A DNA stretch of 64,000 nt from Lactarius indigo. Taxonomy: Eukaryota > Basidiomycota > Agaricomycetes > Russulales > Russulaceae. Location: the NCBI GenBank assembly GCA_025766275.1, contig JAFKAC010000005.1, positions 1,860,001 through 1,924,000 of the forward strand, in the 5' to 3' direction. Both the position numbers and the translations under genes were made by a program. Below the pieces are notes generated by a model. That model saw only the letters and a list, made by a program, of their open reading frames with translations, searched no databases and was not told where the DNA came from. Below are positions 36,592 through 48,020 of the stretch, one piece after another. Each line of letters begins with the position of its first letter. Position 1 is the stretch's first letter.

Positions 36592-37065
36592 TCAATCTAA
36601 CTCTTCAAGAGAGCGCAGGTCGAGGAGAGCTGCTACCAACTCGCGGCGGTACTTGCGAGCGACTAGTTCTTGGTTAGCTCGTGCCTCAAGTACCTCGAGC
36701 ATATCGCGGCGGCTTGTGGACCTACAGAGAACGGATGGTAAGGACCTAGTAGATTATGCAAAGTACAGAGCTCCTACTGGTTCTGACTTTTACTAATTTC
36801 GTTGAACAGGCCCGAGACTGCGCCAGAAGCCAGGAGGCTGAAAGCAGTGCCAATGAGACTACCCGCGGCGGTCTCCCCAAGACTGGTTGGTGGGGCAGGT
36901 TCCGCAGCAGCACGCTCTTGGCTGTACGTGTTTCAGTCAACCGTGACCACACGAGTGCGACAAAGAAGAGGGGAATAGTACGTACAAAGAAGCGTCAGCA
37001 CATGACGGAGCAACATGGGCCGTTAAACAGAGAACAGCAGCAGCAATGGCAGCAGTAGTGCGCAT
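36592..37065 (-). CDS. Small secreted protein, 3 exons
   Basis: Exons 36986-37065, 36778-36921 and 36592-36721 total 354 bases, giving 117 aa. The N-terminus MRTTAAIAAAVLCLTAHVAP is a classical signal peptide with likely cleavage around residues 21-25. The mature part has a small-residue and hydrophobic segment (GETAAGSLIGTAFSLLASG) and a charged helical C-terminus (RRDMLEVLEARANQELVARK, ending ALLDLRSLEELD). It has no cysteines beyond the signal region, so it is not a hydrophobin or a disulfide-rich effector. The introns are canonical and phases agree at each join. I know no named family; small secreted proteins of this shape are common in Agaricomycetes. The Ala/Gly-rich segment could associate with membranes. 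Confidence 0.75.
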
Positions 37066-37197
37066 ATTGGATTGAGAAAGAGTGTGATTGGGTGTGAAAG
37101 GCGGCGTAAGATGTGCAAGGATGTGGTAACCAGTACCTTAGTGCAGAAAGAACGAAGGGCGAGCAAGAGCTAGCAGATACGAACTGTAGACTCAACC

Positions 37198-37206
37198 ATT
37201 TTATAC
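37198..37206 (-). promoter_or_regulatory. TATA box candidate for the small secreted protein
   Basis: The minus strand reads gtataaaat, about 133 bases before the ATG at 37065. It is a close match to the eukaryotic TATA consensus at a plausible distance. Confidence 0.45.
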
Positions 37207-38161
37207 TGAGCACTAACGCGGCATTGTCACTCTCTCCGGCAATCAATCGGGATCGGTGATCACGTTGACAGCAAGGTAATCATGCATATAATGGTCGTTG
37301 ACAACCCCGTTAGTATGTGCTGGGCATCTGTGATGCATCCATGATCCGTAGCATCTACAATTGCGGATATACTGTAACTTCAACTTTTGCTTTGTTATCC
37401 GTTAGATTCACTTGATACTTGAACACAACTTGGGACTTGGCAGAGCGGGCTCGGTAGCCTACTGGTGCCGGGATGTTTCCTGGATGGTGGACACCATCAT
37501 CGCGACAATGACTACCAGTAAGCGATAACAGAGACGAGGAAATTTTGATCGGTTGCTAACCCTGGGTATTGATCCCAGTATTCCGAAAGGTTGGATGCGC
37601 AGTCCCGTCGTCAGGTTGTACGCGAAGGCGTCCGGGTTGAGCAGGTCCACATCCACTGCAGCGATTCGTTACTGGCAGTTACAGTAGTATGATCTGCTTC
37701 TTGATGTTCTGCAGAACCACACAGCAAGGCATGACGCACAGCCCACAGGACCAGGCGGATGCGCGCGTAAGTGCTCCTTTACATAAATGACACGCGGTCC
37801 AGAAGCTGCGTGATTGCCAACTAGAGTGAAGGAGTTGTGAAGGGCATGGGCTACCAAAGACGATGCTGTAATACAGTTGTACCCTGCACGTCCCATTACA
37901 GCAAGAACACGGAAACAAAAGCCGAGTTTGTCGACTTCCGCGGGGATCTGGGCTTCAAATGGCTTTGGGGCTCTTATCATGACGAAATGGTTCGAAAACA
38001 TGGTCCGGAGAAATTGCGATTGTGACGCACATCGTGGTATACATCAGGGATCGATCAGGGTGGATGAACCCTTCACAACCCAGTGGTCCAAGTCTTGGAA
38101 TACAGGTACAAGTACAAACCAGTGTCAAAGTACAAGGGGAAACAAAAAAAAAAAAACTAAC
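37207..38161. other. Intergenic region; no gene seen
   Basis: About 950 bp without a recognisable gene. Short open frames on both strands lack family motifs. The segment around 37440-37580 looks superficially tRNA-like in its last arm but does not fold into a cloverleaf. Confidence 0.4.
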
Positions 38162-38682
38162 TTAGAAGAACCGTGTGCGATTAAAGAAACTAGATACGGA
38201 CTCTGTCACCGAAACACTGTCTCTAACGTCAATCCCCACTGTGTCGTGTTCTGCCAAGCTGTCTATCTCCACTGCCCAGGCGTGCTTTGCGATGTAGGAT
38301 TTGAAGCTGATGTACTGTCCTCGATAATACCCGGGACGCATCACGTAGAATTGAATGCGGGAGGATGCGATACCCTGCAGCATATCTGGATACAGGTTCA
38401 AGACGTGTCTCTGTGCTCTCTGGATCCGTACTGTAACGTCAACATACTGGCCCCGGTCGCAAACACGAAAGGACAGACCCTGTAACTTCGGATTTTGTAG
38501 GACCTAACTAGCTTGCCGTTGAGATTGAAGTACATCCTCTCCGAGACTTGGCCCGTTGGGAGTTCTCGGGTGGAGTAGTAACTCTCCGCATAGGTACTGA
38601 GTGGGGAGCTGGAGGGAGCATAGGAGTAGGACCAAGTGGAGGGGGTCCTATACCGACCGCTGTAGGGGTCATACACTGACAT
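38162..38682 (-). CDS. Unnamed small protein with a frame change at an unresolved joint
   Basis: The first part (38682 down to about 38510) reads MSVYDPYSGRYRTPSTWSYS, then a Tyr/Ser-rich stretch and RMYFNLNGKLVRSYKIRSYR. The second part, in another frame from about 38480 to the stop at 38162, reads RVCDRGQYVDVTVRIQRAQR, HVLNLYPDMLQGIASSRIQF, YVMRPGYYRGQYISFKSYIA and KHAWAVEIDSLAEH. That looks like a compact beta-rich domain. The parts can be joined only by an intron of 29 or 32 bases, shorter than any other in the window, or by assuming a one- or two-base indel. It may be intact with a micro-intron, or a recently broken gene. No family recognised. Confidence 0.5.
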
Positions 38683-41077
38683 GGATGGGGGAAACCGTAG
38701 TCGTAAGTGCCGTCGCACGATTCTTATAGGTGTCTCGTGGCATGTGCACGCTGGAGCGACACCACAAATAGAGTAAGTGATCGTATCAGGCGCCTGTGCG
38801 TATACATGTGTATGTCCGAGCCCGGGAGCACGGCACTAACATCACAGGTCCCGGAACAAGAATAGGGAGTTTTTGTACGTCAGTCCGTTTTCATGAACAG
38901 GCGTATGGCTGCATCATGACGCAGTTGATCGAGTAGTGCCCTTGTCCGCATACCCTGCGGAGAAACACTGTGCCAAGCACCAGGGCTCGTTACACAACAA
39001 ACGATTTGATCGTGGTAACATCTTACTTTGTTTGGCTCTAACATTATTGTCCTCTGCGAACACCCGTTGTCCTCTGCAAGCCCCTCACCCCCACATTCCT
39101 ATATTCTTTCAATATCTCCTACTGGAGGGCTTTTGAGATTGCACTAAGTAAATCCCGGCATCCGAAGGAAAGAAAGATCCCAATGCTCCGCTCCATTACG
39201 GCCCCAAGTAAATGGCGCTTCGCGCGTTTGGCGTTCAACTCTCGTGGCGCCAAAGTCGCGAATGTAGACCCAAAGCCCGATGTGCCCACCCTCATGCGGC
39301 GTACTCGTATGGCCAAATTTCCCCATCATACAATAATCTCGTATGATACATCTGCTAATGAGTGTCACGCAAGGCCCGAGCACTCGACGGACCCTGCAGC
39401 GCCGAACACAGCCGGTGGTATGAGCCTGCGCCAAGTGGATCTCGATCAGGAATGAGCCCAAGAAGAGGGGAAGCAGGCAATTGAAGTTGTGGCGCAGTTT
39501 GGGCTGAGGTGGCGGCGTTTGGCCCGAAATGTCTTAATTCACAAAAAAACCGGGGCGCCGTTTAACCCAGGAGATACACCAACGATTTGGGAATGGAGCT
39601 AGCTCTCGAGCCAAGACGACACGAGTGTAAGCTCTCCCAAAGCGAGTCCCATCACACCCCTAAAGTAGTTTAGCAATGCGCGTGGTCCGAGTCTCAGGCC
39701 TCAGGGTGGATCACGTCTCAGCCAAGGTCTCAGAAAACCGACATTAAATCAGTTCCTGCATTGCCTCGATGGCAAGATTTTAAAAAGCACTGCCTTGCAT
39801 TACCCATACCGTACTTCTCGTGGTGTTCGAGTCGCGCTAGCTGGCGAGAAGATGTGGTTATGGATGTTCCGCATCGCTGATGTACTAGATATTTGGTCCC
39901 TATTCAAGCACCTTACACGTACTTGGGGTTGAAAAATGCTTATCCTGGTGAGCATGTCGGTATTACGGTGCACAGAATGTAAGTTGCCGAGTTCGAGGAT
40001 CAGCTCTGTATAGTTGGAGATTGCGTAGCCTAGCCACAGTTCGTTGTCTTGGCACAGATATTCAGGTTCACCTTGGCTGGATTGGAAACCACTTTCGATC
40101 TAACTGCCTATTAGGCATCTTGGTACGTGCGCCCTGTACCACTTCCAGCTCACACATGTTCTCGGGCAGAAAGTAGGTTGTCGTACACGTGGATGTCATA
40201 CACCTGTTTCTTGGCTCTGGACATTGATACACTACGCGCATGGGGCACCTCGCTCGGCTTTGGCTGATAGCCGGTAGTCACTTCGAAGGGTAATATGATG
40301 GATAGGGGAAAGTTGCCGAAGAGCTAACCCAGTCTATTTTTGATACTTCCTTGGGCAGTGCGCGAATCTCGTGTGTACTTGATGGGCACGCCTGATCAGA
40401 GTGCGGTATGCCTGCATCCCTGCAGAGGGGCGGGAGTTATGGCAGTGTTTGATTGATTTCCTCGTTGTTTCTGTGGGTTTCTTTCTGCCCAGGTCCAGGG
40501 TCACTCGCGGCTTGTGCACGCTTTTCAGGCTCCTTCCAGGCGCGACTTAGGCGCGTCGTCGTGTACGCGCTTACCACGTGTCTTCGGCGTTGGGCATGGG
40601 GTATTCACGGCTACGAGGGGTTCATCTAGGGTACGGGGAAGATCCTAAGGTGCACAGCAACCCACGGACGACCAGAGAGCTTTCAGAATACTTCGAGGCT
40701 TGGCTCAAATACGCCCTGAGGCCTGCTACGGCCCGGGGATCACATCCGATAGGACGTTGCCGCCATTGGGGGGAACGCGTCCATCTGTCTTACTTGGTAT
40801 GTCATCTGAAAATTATCTATCGGGGCGACTCTTTGTCGTTCAAGATAGGTAAATTCTGAACCTACGTTGTAACTTGTATTGTCTCAAAAGAGCCGGTACT
40901 CAATACTGTACTCCCGCCACGTCAGGATCTCGAGGCGGAGAAGTGGGACACAGGAATGGTTCGATGGTCGAATCGTCCGGCTAATTCCGAGTACACATAA
41001 CGACAGGTTTGAGTGATTTGTTGATTCGACCAGTTGAGGGCGAAGAATTCGCTGGGCCAAGAATGATGAAGGCAGGT
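38683..41077. other. Gene-poor interval, 2.4 kb
   Basis: No gene recognised. Open frames such as minus 39144-39461 and plus 39183-39455 overlap each other and carry no motifs. No repeats noticed. Confidence 0.4.
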
Positions 41078-41079
41078 AC

Positions 41080-41096
41080 CCAAAAAGGAAAAAGAT
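41080..41096 (-). terminator. RNA polymerase III terminator for tRNA-Ala
   Basis: Just beyond the 3' end of the tRNA, the minus strand reads atctttttcctttttg: two runs of five T within 17 bases. That is a typical Pol III stop signal. Confidence 0.7.
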
Positions 41097-41097
41097 T

Positions 41098-41168
41098 GGA
41101 CGTTGAGGGGTTTGAACCCTCGACCTCACGCATGCAAAGCGTGCGCGCTACCACTGTGCCAAACGCCC
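41098..41168 (-). tRNA. tRNA-Ala (anticodon UGC)
   Basis: On the minus strand the 71 bases fold as a cloverleaf. The acceptor stem GGGCGTT pairs with AACGTCC (one G-U). The D arm has AGTGGTAGC. The anticodon stem CACGC/GCGTG carries the loop TTTGCAT with anticodon TGC, and the T arm is GAGGG-TTCAAAC-CCCTC. The internal A and B promoter boxes are the usual TGGCACAGTGG and GGTTCAAAC. There is no intron. It lies 109 bp upstream of NOP12 on the opposite strand. Confidence 0.95.
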
Positions 41169-41277
41169 GTTGGTACAAGGTCCTCCCAGGTCGATAGAAT
41201 GACTAATGTGGGATACTCGTCCATTTACGGCCCGGTGAACCTCGAAAACATGTCGCTCGGTCACTGCAGGTGCACAG

Positions 41278-43192
41278 ATGAGTCTATCTACGTTCTTGCT
41301 CGGAAAGCATCAATCGAAAGGAGCGGGGAGTATCGACGGGGATCTTGATTCCCTTTTTCGTTCCTCGGTGCGTCCCCTTCGAACCCTGGCTCTCTCAGTC
41401 GTGAATTTGCGCCCAGGTATCAGCTCTTCCGACGAGTCATTCTGCTACTTCCGGCGTTCCTCAGAAAGCGGGGACCAAGAGGGTGAGGGAAACGGGAAAC
41501 GGTTTATTACCTGGTCCAACCAAGCGGAAGAAATCTGCGAAAGCCATCGACCGATCCGTCCTCACGTCAAAACCAGCAATCGCTGAACCTGTAGCAAATG
41601 ACTCGAGAAGGATCAAGAGAAAGAGGCAAATCAGCGAAGATTCGAAGACGAAGGGTAAAACAAAAGATGCCTCGGAGGGAAGTGACAAGGAAGAGGCCGA
41701 CGGTGGACTAGAAGAGGCTTATGAACGCAGAACGCGCCATCTTGGAAAGGAAGGTGCACCGAGTACCTCGAATAACAAGGAGGGGTCGGAGGACACTTCT
41801 GATAGCGAGGTGGATACATCGCAACTCGTCCACGAGACGGTTGCGAAGGGGGATCGACATGCGAAGACACGACCAACTCGGAGACGTATACATCATGACA
41901 GTCCCCCAGACGAGACGAAAGAGCAACGTGACGCACGCACAATATTCATTGGCAACGTACCTGTTGATGTTGTGAAGAGCAAGGTGTGCCCAAGCTTCTT
42001 CCTCTTCCTTAATTTTACCTCATATTCTGGCAGTCTGCTCTGAAGCAATTCAGGCGGCATATACTATCACATGTCCCGGGCTCTAAGATAGAGTCTACGC
42101 GCTTCCGTTCCGTCGCGTTCCAAAAGCCAACATCCGCTGCACCCGCGCCGCGCACGCACAGCCTCGAACGCACGGCTGAATGGCGTGCGTCCAAAGGCGA
42201 CGACGTCGCTGCGCCGCCACCACGGCTAACCTCCCACGACAAAAAGAAGATTGCCTTCATTAGGCACGAGCTACACGAGGAAGCGGATACCGTCGCGGCT
42301 TATGTTCTCTTTGCGTATGGCGGGGAGCTCGCCCCCGACGAGGCTGCAAGGGCTGCGATTGTCGCGCTCGACAATTCGCCGTTCATGGGCCACACGCTGC
42401 GGGCGGATACCCTAGGGGGTGGCGTGGGGGATCCGAAATGCACGGTATTCGTCGGGGGTCTGGATTTCGCAAGTCACGAAGAAGATCTACGGACGTTCTT
42501 CGAGGGCGTTGTTAGCGCGGAGCGCGGGCCACGCAGCGCTGTCGCTGACCCAAACTCCGATGACGAGGCAGGCGCCGAAGCGAAACCAAAGACATGGGTG
42601 ACGCGCGTACGGATCATCAGAGACAAGGACACGCTACTGGGCAAAGGGATCGCATACGTTCAGTTTGCGGTACGTAACTAACTTTTTCACGCGCCCTCGC
42701 AAGTGACATTACCCTGGGCTGAACTGGCTGAGACAGGACCGCGAGTGCGTTGATGAGATACTCGCCCTCGAACCTGGCAAGCTCAAGTTTGCGAAACGCA
42801 AGTTGCGCGTCGAACGCTGTAAAACCTTACCTGGCGTTCTCGACCGGCCTACTGCCACTGCTGCCTCCACAACACCTCCCTCTCGCAGTGCTCACTCACA
42901 ATCAACAAGACCCGCACCCAAAGCCGTGCCGAAGGGTAACCCAAACCTCGGTGCGCAGCTAGCCCATTTGTCCAAGGCCGAGCGCAAGGCTGCCAAGGCG
43001 GTTGACCCTGAACGGGTTGCACGGCGCCTCGCCAAGAAGAAAGCGCGCAACGCCCTGCAGGTGCCAGAGCAGGGAAAGGATCGCGTGCGCGTGCGCAAAA
43101 ACACGACTGATCACAAGGGTGCTCCCACTCATCGGAAAAAGAGCCGTGTGCGTAGCGAAAGGAGCGTGGAGAAGAGGAACACGAAGAAGTGA
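41278..43192 (+). CDS. NOP12: Nucleolar protein 12 (two RRM RNA-binding protein)
   Basis: Exons 41278-41367, 41417-41983, 42034-42669 and 42737-43192 total 1749 bases, giving 582 aa. Nop12 is a nucleolar factor needed for 25S rRNA maturation in the 60S pathway. The start MSLSTFLLGKHQSKG and LDSLFRSS resemble the N-terminal segment of fungal Nop12. A Lys/Glu/Ser-rich low-complexity region follows. RRM1 begins at RTIFIGNVPV (residue about 204) and contains a long insertion with TAEWRASKGDDV. RRM2 begins at CTVFVGGLDF (about 355) and ends GKGIAYVQFA. The basic C-terminus (KAERKAAKAVDPERVARRLA, then KKKARNALQ) is a nucleolar-type tail. Introns are 49-67 bp. The gene ends tail-to-tail with the beta-galactosidase, 87 bp apart. 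Confidence 0.93.
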
Positions 43193-43279
43193 TAGGAGTT
43201 GATCTCATAGACCTTTGTGAATCGTCGATAGTACTACAACATACATACGACATTCCGGAAGACCGGTTTAGCACAGACC

Positions 43280-46200
43280 TCAAACCTCTCTTCCCTTTGG
43301 GCTCCAAGGGGGGTTGTTGGAGATGATAGGACCAACACCTCCTTGCAGTATAGCGTCGACCGTCAACGCAAGAGTGGGTGTGATTGGAACAGCTTTCATT
43401 GCCCAGAGAGCGACCGCGACGGTACTATGACGAGAATTGGTGTCAGCTTTTGAACTCATCCATGAAGAGACACGCACTTGGTTCCGTTGTAGTCCAGGAT
43501 ACCTTGATGTACAGGAAACTTGAATTGGGGGCTGTACGAACGGACGTCGTCACCAATACTCCCACACCTTTTCAAGCTCTAGTATGAGATGTGACATACC
43601 CGAGATTCGCCACGCGCTTGCCCATCATCCATCCATTAACAAATAAGAGCGCACGGTATGGCTGTGAGCTTTCGTCGAAAGTAAACGACAGCATCACATC
43701 GAAGCCAGGGGGTATATGCAGAGGAAACTCCGTTACGAAGAACCCGACGCCTGCGTCACCATTAGGCAAGCCGGCTGAGAGGTCCCGGGCCACCCAGTTA
43801 CTCGTGTCGAACCCGGGTAGATGCCATCCCGTGCGCTCGCCAAAGAGCCCGCCTTCATTCAGCACGCCACGGACGCGGTCTGGAAAACTACGACAGACAA
43901 CGAGGAAGGAAGTGAGAAAGGTTCTTGGGGTCTCATAAAAGGTTACGAACTCTGTATATCCACCGATTTTGCCCTGGACTTTCCATGTACCAAATGTGCC
44001 ATTGTTAAGCTTGAAGCCACGCACGCCTCGTGGGGACTTGGAAGCATCGGTCATGCCTTTCCGCATGTTCAGAAGAGAATCAGAAGCAACGAGGCAGACT
44101 CACTCCCATCCGTCTGGTTTAGGCCCATATTGTCCTGCAGGATATCGTCGCTCGAGAGCAAATCTGGAAACCGATAGGCACTTACCTGGACTATGGTGAT
44201 CACGTTGTCCGCCCCAGGTATTAGAGAGCCAGTCGGGAAGATGAATTCGTCGTCGGTCTCTTCAAGTATGTGGAGATTATTCGTCGAGCTATGACGGAAG
44301 GGTCAGCAGAATGCCGCCTCCAGGATGAAGCGCCCGTACTTCCCGAATGAAGTACCCAGGAAGTGTGAGTTCAACCAGACGCTAGCAGCAAAGGCTATCG
44401 CGCGTTGGGTGAGCCGTCAGGGGACAACGCGAGTACGGTAAATACCTTCGCCACCGTTTATAGAAAGGTTGACCGATCTCTCGTGACCAGTCGCGTCGAA
44501 GTGCCCCCGCCAAAGGACGATATTTTCGCAGCTGAGTCCCCCTGTCAGCGCAGGGATTCGGACTTAAGTGTTGATTTCTGCGTACAATTCATAGTCACAT
44601 CCGTACAAGACTCGTCCATCCCCATAGTAAGGCTTGAATGGGACGTTCGTCGTCGTGTGATTGGCTACAGTCCAACTGGAGTCGTCGAAGGTCGCCTGTA
44701 CCTCCGGCAAGCTGTCGCTGAACTTCCACTTTGTAAGGGCTGGCGCCATAATTTTCGGATTCGAAAACGTCAGGTGCCCTACAAAGGTGCCCGAGAAGCG
44801 AGAGAGATCGTTGGTTGCAGTATTGTTGCTCACGACAGCCTCGCCATTCCACGTCACCGCCTTCATCTGGGGGGGTCCGATGACTTGGAGCGTGACGCTT
44901 GCATTCAGATCGCCGTATAGCGCGAGAGTACCGTCTGCTCCGAGAGAGGCATTCCTCACGAGGTGCGGGCCACCCACTAGCAGGGTGGAGTTGGTGCCTA
45001 TCTGCCAGAAGCTGGCGTGTGGACCAGCCCCGTCGAGCACAGGAGCAAAAAACGTGCCCGCTGTGAGCGATGTGGAAACTAACACGAGGGAGGTTTCTGT
45101 GTCGACTACAGCGAAAGGGCCACCTTCAGGGACCCCATTTGGGAACTTGAAGTCGACCGCGCCCGAATGAGATAGAGCAAGCTCGCTAGGTTCCCCGCTG
45201 TCCGCAGTGATGTACAATACGTCACGGTTACCAATATGGCCGGCGAAAAAAATTGGCGCCGTAGACCAGAGGATGAAACCAGAGGTGCCGTAATGATAAT
45301 CGGTTACGATTACTTTGGATTGTCGACCGTTGAGCGTAATGTTGGGCACTGCCTGTGGAATAGTAACGACCCCTGCACTTGTTGTCACCGTCAAATTGAA
45401 AGCCGTCAACGCACTGCCCGCCATCGTGTTAACCTAAAAACTTCGTGAGGTAGAGCATAGGGTCCATACGTGGATGATGAATTCGTCTGACGGGCAATCC
45501 AGAAGCCTGTGCCGGTGTCTGGATTCTTCAAGAAAGTTACGAAGGCAGCGGGGTTTGTGACTTGAACTGGGCCTGATGTGCTGTTTCCCACCCGTTCGGT
45601 CTTTAGAAACTCTGGTGAACTCCTCAAAAACAAGCCCTGAGTCTTGAGTTCTGTGAATTTAGTTGTAATCTCGCGAGATTCTCCAATAGCCGCGCCATAG
45701 TCGTAAGATGCTGTTAGGGAGGGTCAACATGAGCTCCCACATTTCTGTATATTAGAACTCACTGTAAACCCCCGGAAAAGGGAGACCACCCCAAGAAGTC
45801 CCCCTGTTACAATGCAGATGAAGCTGAGAAGGGTACATGCCAACAGGAACCAACACCCACCCATATACCATGTAGAAGTTCATCAATTTCGCATTAGAAG
45901 CCCATAGTTGGCGGTAGAAGACGGATTGGAACTCTGGGCCCGTCATTTCCCCACAGGAAGCGTAGCCGGGAGCTGTTGGTCCCCACGCGTCATAAGAACC
46001 GCCTTGAAACTGATATACGTTAGCGATTTGGGGTTATATATCCACGTGCCCTACCTCAGGAACGTAGAATGGCTGGCCTGGGTTAGTCTCTACGGATATA
46101 AGTAAGTTTCTAGCGTTATCTATATTGTGCAGTAAAGCCATCCAACCTTCGTGGTACTCATAGTAATTTGTCACAACCGGTTTCCACGCCCGCGGGTGGG

Positions 46201-47506
46201 AACAATCAAACGCTTGGGGGTACGAGTCCAAACTAGAATGGTTAGACGGGCGAAACACGTAGCCAAACCTTGTGGGCATACCCATAAATATCTACTGCAC
46301 CCTGAAAGAGCGTAAGCGAGAGACATGTAACTGCATGGAGAAGCTAAATCCCACCGTCCCATTGACGAAATTCCCGTCTTGGCCAGGATCGTTGTATGTA
46401 AGCGGGACAACGATAGAAGAATTATGGTAGGCCGCCTCGAGCTCAGCGAAATATTGCGCGTTACCACCACTCTGAAAATATTCGTTATCTGATAGACCAG
46501 TTATCTGTCCATAGTATGCTGTGGTAAGATAATTGTCACGTACCGACCTGAATTGCTTCCAAGTAATGAGTATTTTCGTCGTCTTCAGATCGACGGCATG
46601 ACTTACCAATTATAGGCCCGCCCTCAGTGATTTGATTTGGCGCAGCTTGGGTGATGACTGCCTGAATATAGTCCTGCCATGTGGCGTTGAAGTCTGTCGC
46701 GTTCGTCCTCAAGGAGCCTTCAGTCTGGCTGGTAACCCAGTGGGCTATTCCACCCGCGGTCGTTTCCGCATTTATATATGGACCAGGACGAAGAACAACC
46801 CACACTCCAGCTGCAAGAGCTGCATCGAAAAGAGGCTGCAGAGCACGAAAAGCACCAAAGTCAACAACGCCAGGTGCAGGGTTTAGAAGACCCCAATGGG
46901 TGTACACTGAGACTGCGTTTAGGCCTGCCGCCTTAAATTTCTGGAGAATATCCAACCACAGGGAAGGTACGGGCAGGCGGAAGGTGTGAAACTCTCCAGA
47001 ACTGCCAGAAAAATGAAATTAAGGCGCTACCCACGGGTAAGCCTCGAAGAGGAAATCTCCCGGACTCACTATACCAGGACACGCTGCCCATGCAGGGCGA
47101 GTGTGTACTTATCCCATTGTACCACGCTTGTACGTCCGTTGGAAGAGAACGCAGCGGTGATGGGCGTGGAAAGTGCAGCTCCCTTGCTCGTCGTATCTGA
47201 ATAGATGCAAGCCAAAAGTCCCGAGTAGACAGACTCCAAGAAATGTTGAAATCGGAAGGGAGTTATACGAAACTGGGGACAGAGAAAGATAATCCCCAGG
47301 ATAATGGACACGGCGAAAAGGATAGTCCGAGTACGAAACCATGAGTTATTCCACTGAGGCCTCCTAGTGTGCAAGTTGAGCATATTGACCTTGCTCTCAT
47401 GATGGTGGCAAAAGTGCGTGTTAGCGGTTCCCGGAGTGTCGCCCGGCGTGGACCGGATGTGCCTTAAGCTACAGCCTGCGCATTCGTGTGACTTCCGGAC
47501 TTCCAT
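43280..47506 (-). CDS. GH35 beta-galactosidase with N-terminal signal anchor
   Basis: A many-exon gene for a protein of roughly 1,000 aa that releases terminal beta-galactose from oligo- and polysaccharides outside the cell. After a cytosolic stretch, RTILFAVSIILGIIFLCPQF is a membrane anchor or uncleaved signal. The catalytic barrel follows: VVQWDKYTLALHGQRVLVYS, GEFHTFRLPVPSLWLDILQK, LRPGPYINAETTAGGIAHWV, then AIQVDNEYFQSG with the acid/base Glu and FYVPEFQGGSYDAWG with the nucleophile Glu. NFYMVYG and GTSWGGLPFPGVY come next. Beta domains continue to PQFKFPVHQGILDYNGTNTV; stop at 43280-43282. Part of the acid/base motif comes from a 12-nt exon (46544-46555). A second Met at 47383, nearer the anchor, could be the true start. 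The gene is divergent from the amino-acid permease. Confidence 0.92.
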
Positions 47507-47510
47507 TCTG

Positions 47511-47880
47511 TCAACTATAGTCAGCAGGCGAATACAACGCCTTCTCTAGACCTGGGTCGCCGGTGAAGAACCAAAGTTGGACTTTGAAGCTTGTTTGAAG
47601 GTGGAAGCTGCGCCACCCGTTCCGTATTCCCACAATCACGAGACTACATTCAATATGAGACATCGTCTCCCAGTTCCCGTCCGAGTCGACCATGACAGAG
47701 TCGGTGACGCGCGGGGGTAGATCGTGACATCCAAAGGGCTGGGTTATAACTTACGTCTACACATAAGATCGCAAATTCTTGGTGTTTGAAGGCGGTCAAG
47801 AAGTCAGTTCCCAAGTATACCTTGTAGTTTACAGTGGCCGGCTTGTCGCATTTACTGTATTTTCTAAAACACAAAGCCAT
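47511..47880 (-). CDS. Possible small gene in the beta-galactosidase promoter region
   Basis: Two open segments on the minus strand look coding. One is MALCFRKYSKCDKPATVNYK from 47880. The other, ending at 47511, is PFGCHDLPPRVTDSVMVDSD, then NWETMSHIECSLVIVGIRNG and HLQTSFKVQLWFFTGDPGLE. An intron starting gtatac and ending cag, about 85 bp, would join them in frame and give about 95 aa. I know no such family. It could instead be a decayed fragment or chance. Its stop lies only 4 bp from the longest beta-galactosidase start, which favours the internal Met at 47383 for that gene. Confidence 0.3.
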
Positions 47881-48020
47881 CTTTCGCCTTAAAAGATTTC
47901 AGCATGGCCCACCGCTGGCTGCCTCATGGTGGCAAGCTCAAGAGCAAAATCCGTGTGCTACCTCGCTCCGTTCCATGGCTATAATATGATAACCGGACCG
48001 AATGGCAACCAGCTGCGACC

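Noticed and set aside
37440..37590. Possible tRNA near ctgggtattgatcccag
   Set aside because: Only a T-arm-like hairpin is present; no acceptor or anticodon stem can be paired.
42849..43307. Minus-strand open frame across the NOP12 3' end
   Set aside because: Antisense to the basic C-terminal exon of NOP12; the plus-strand reading has clear family motifs.
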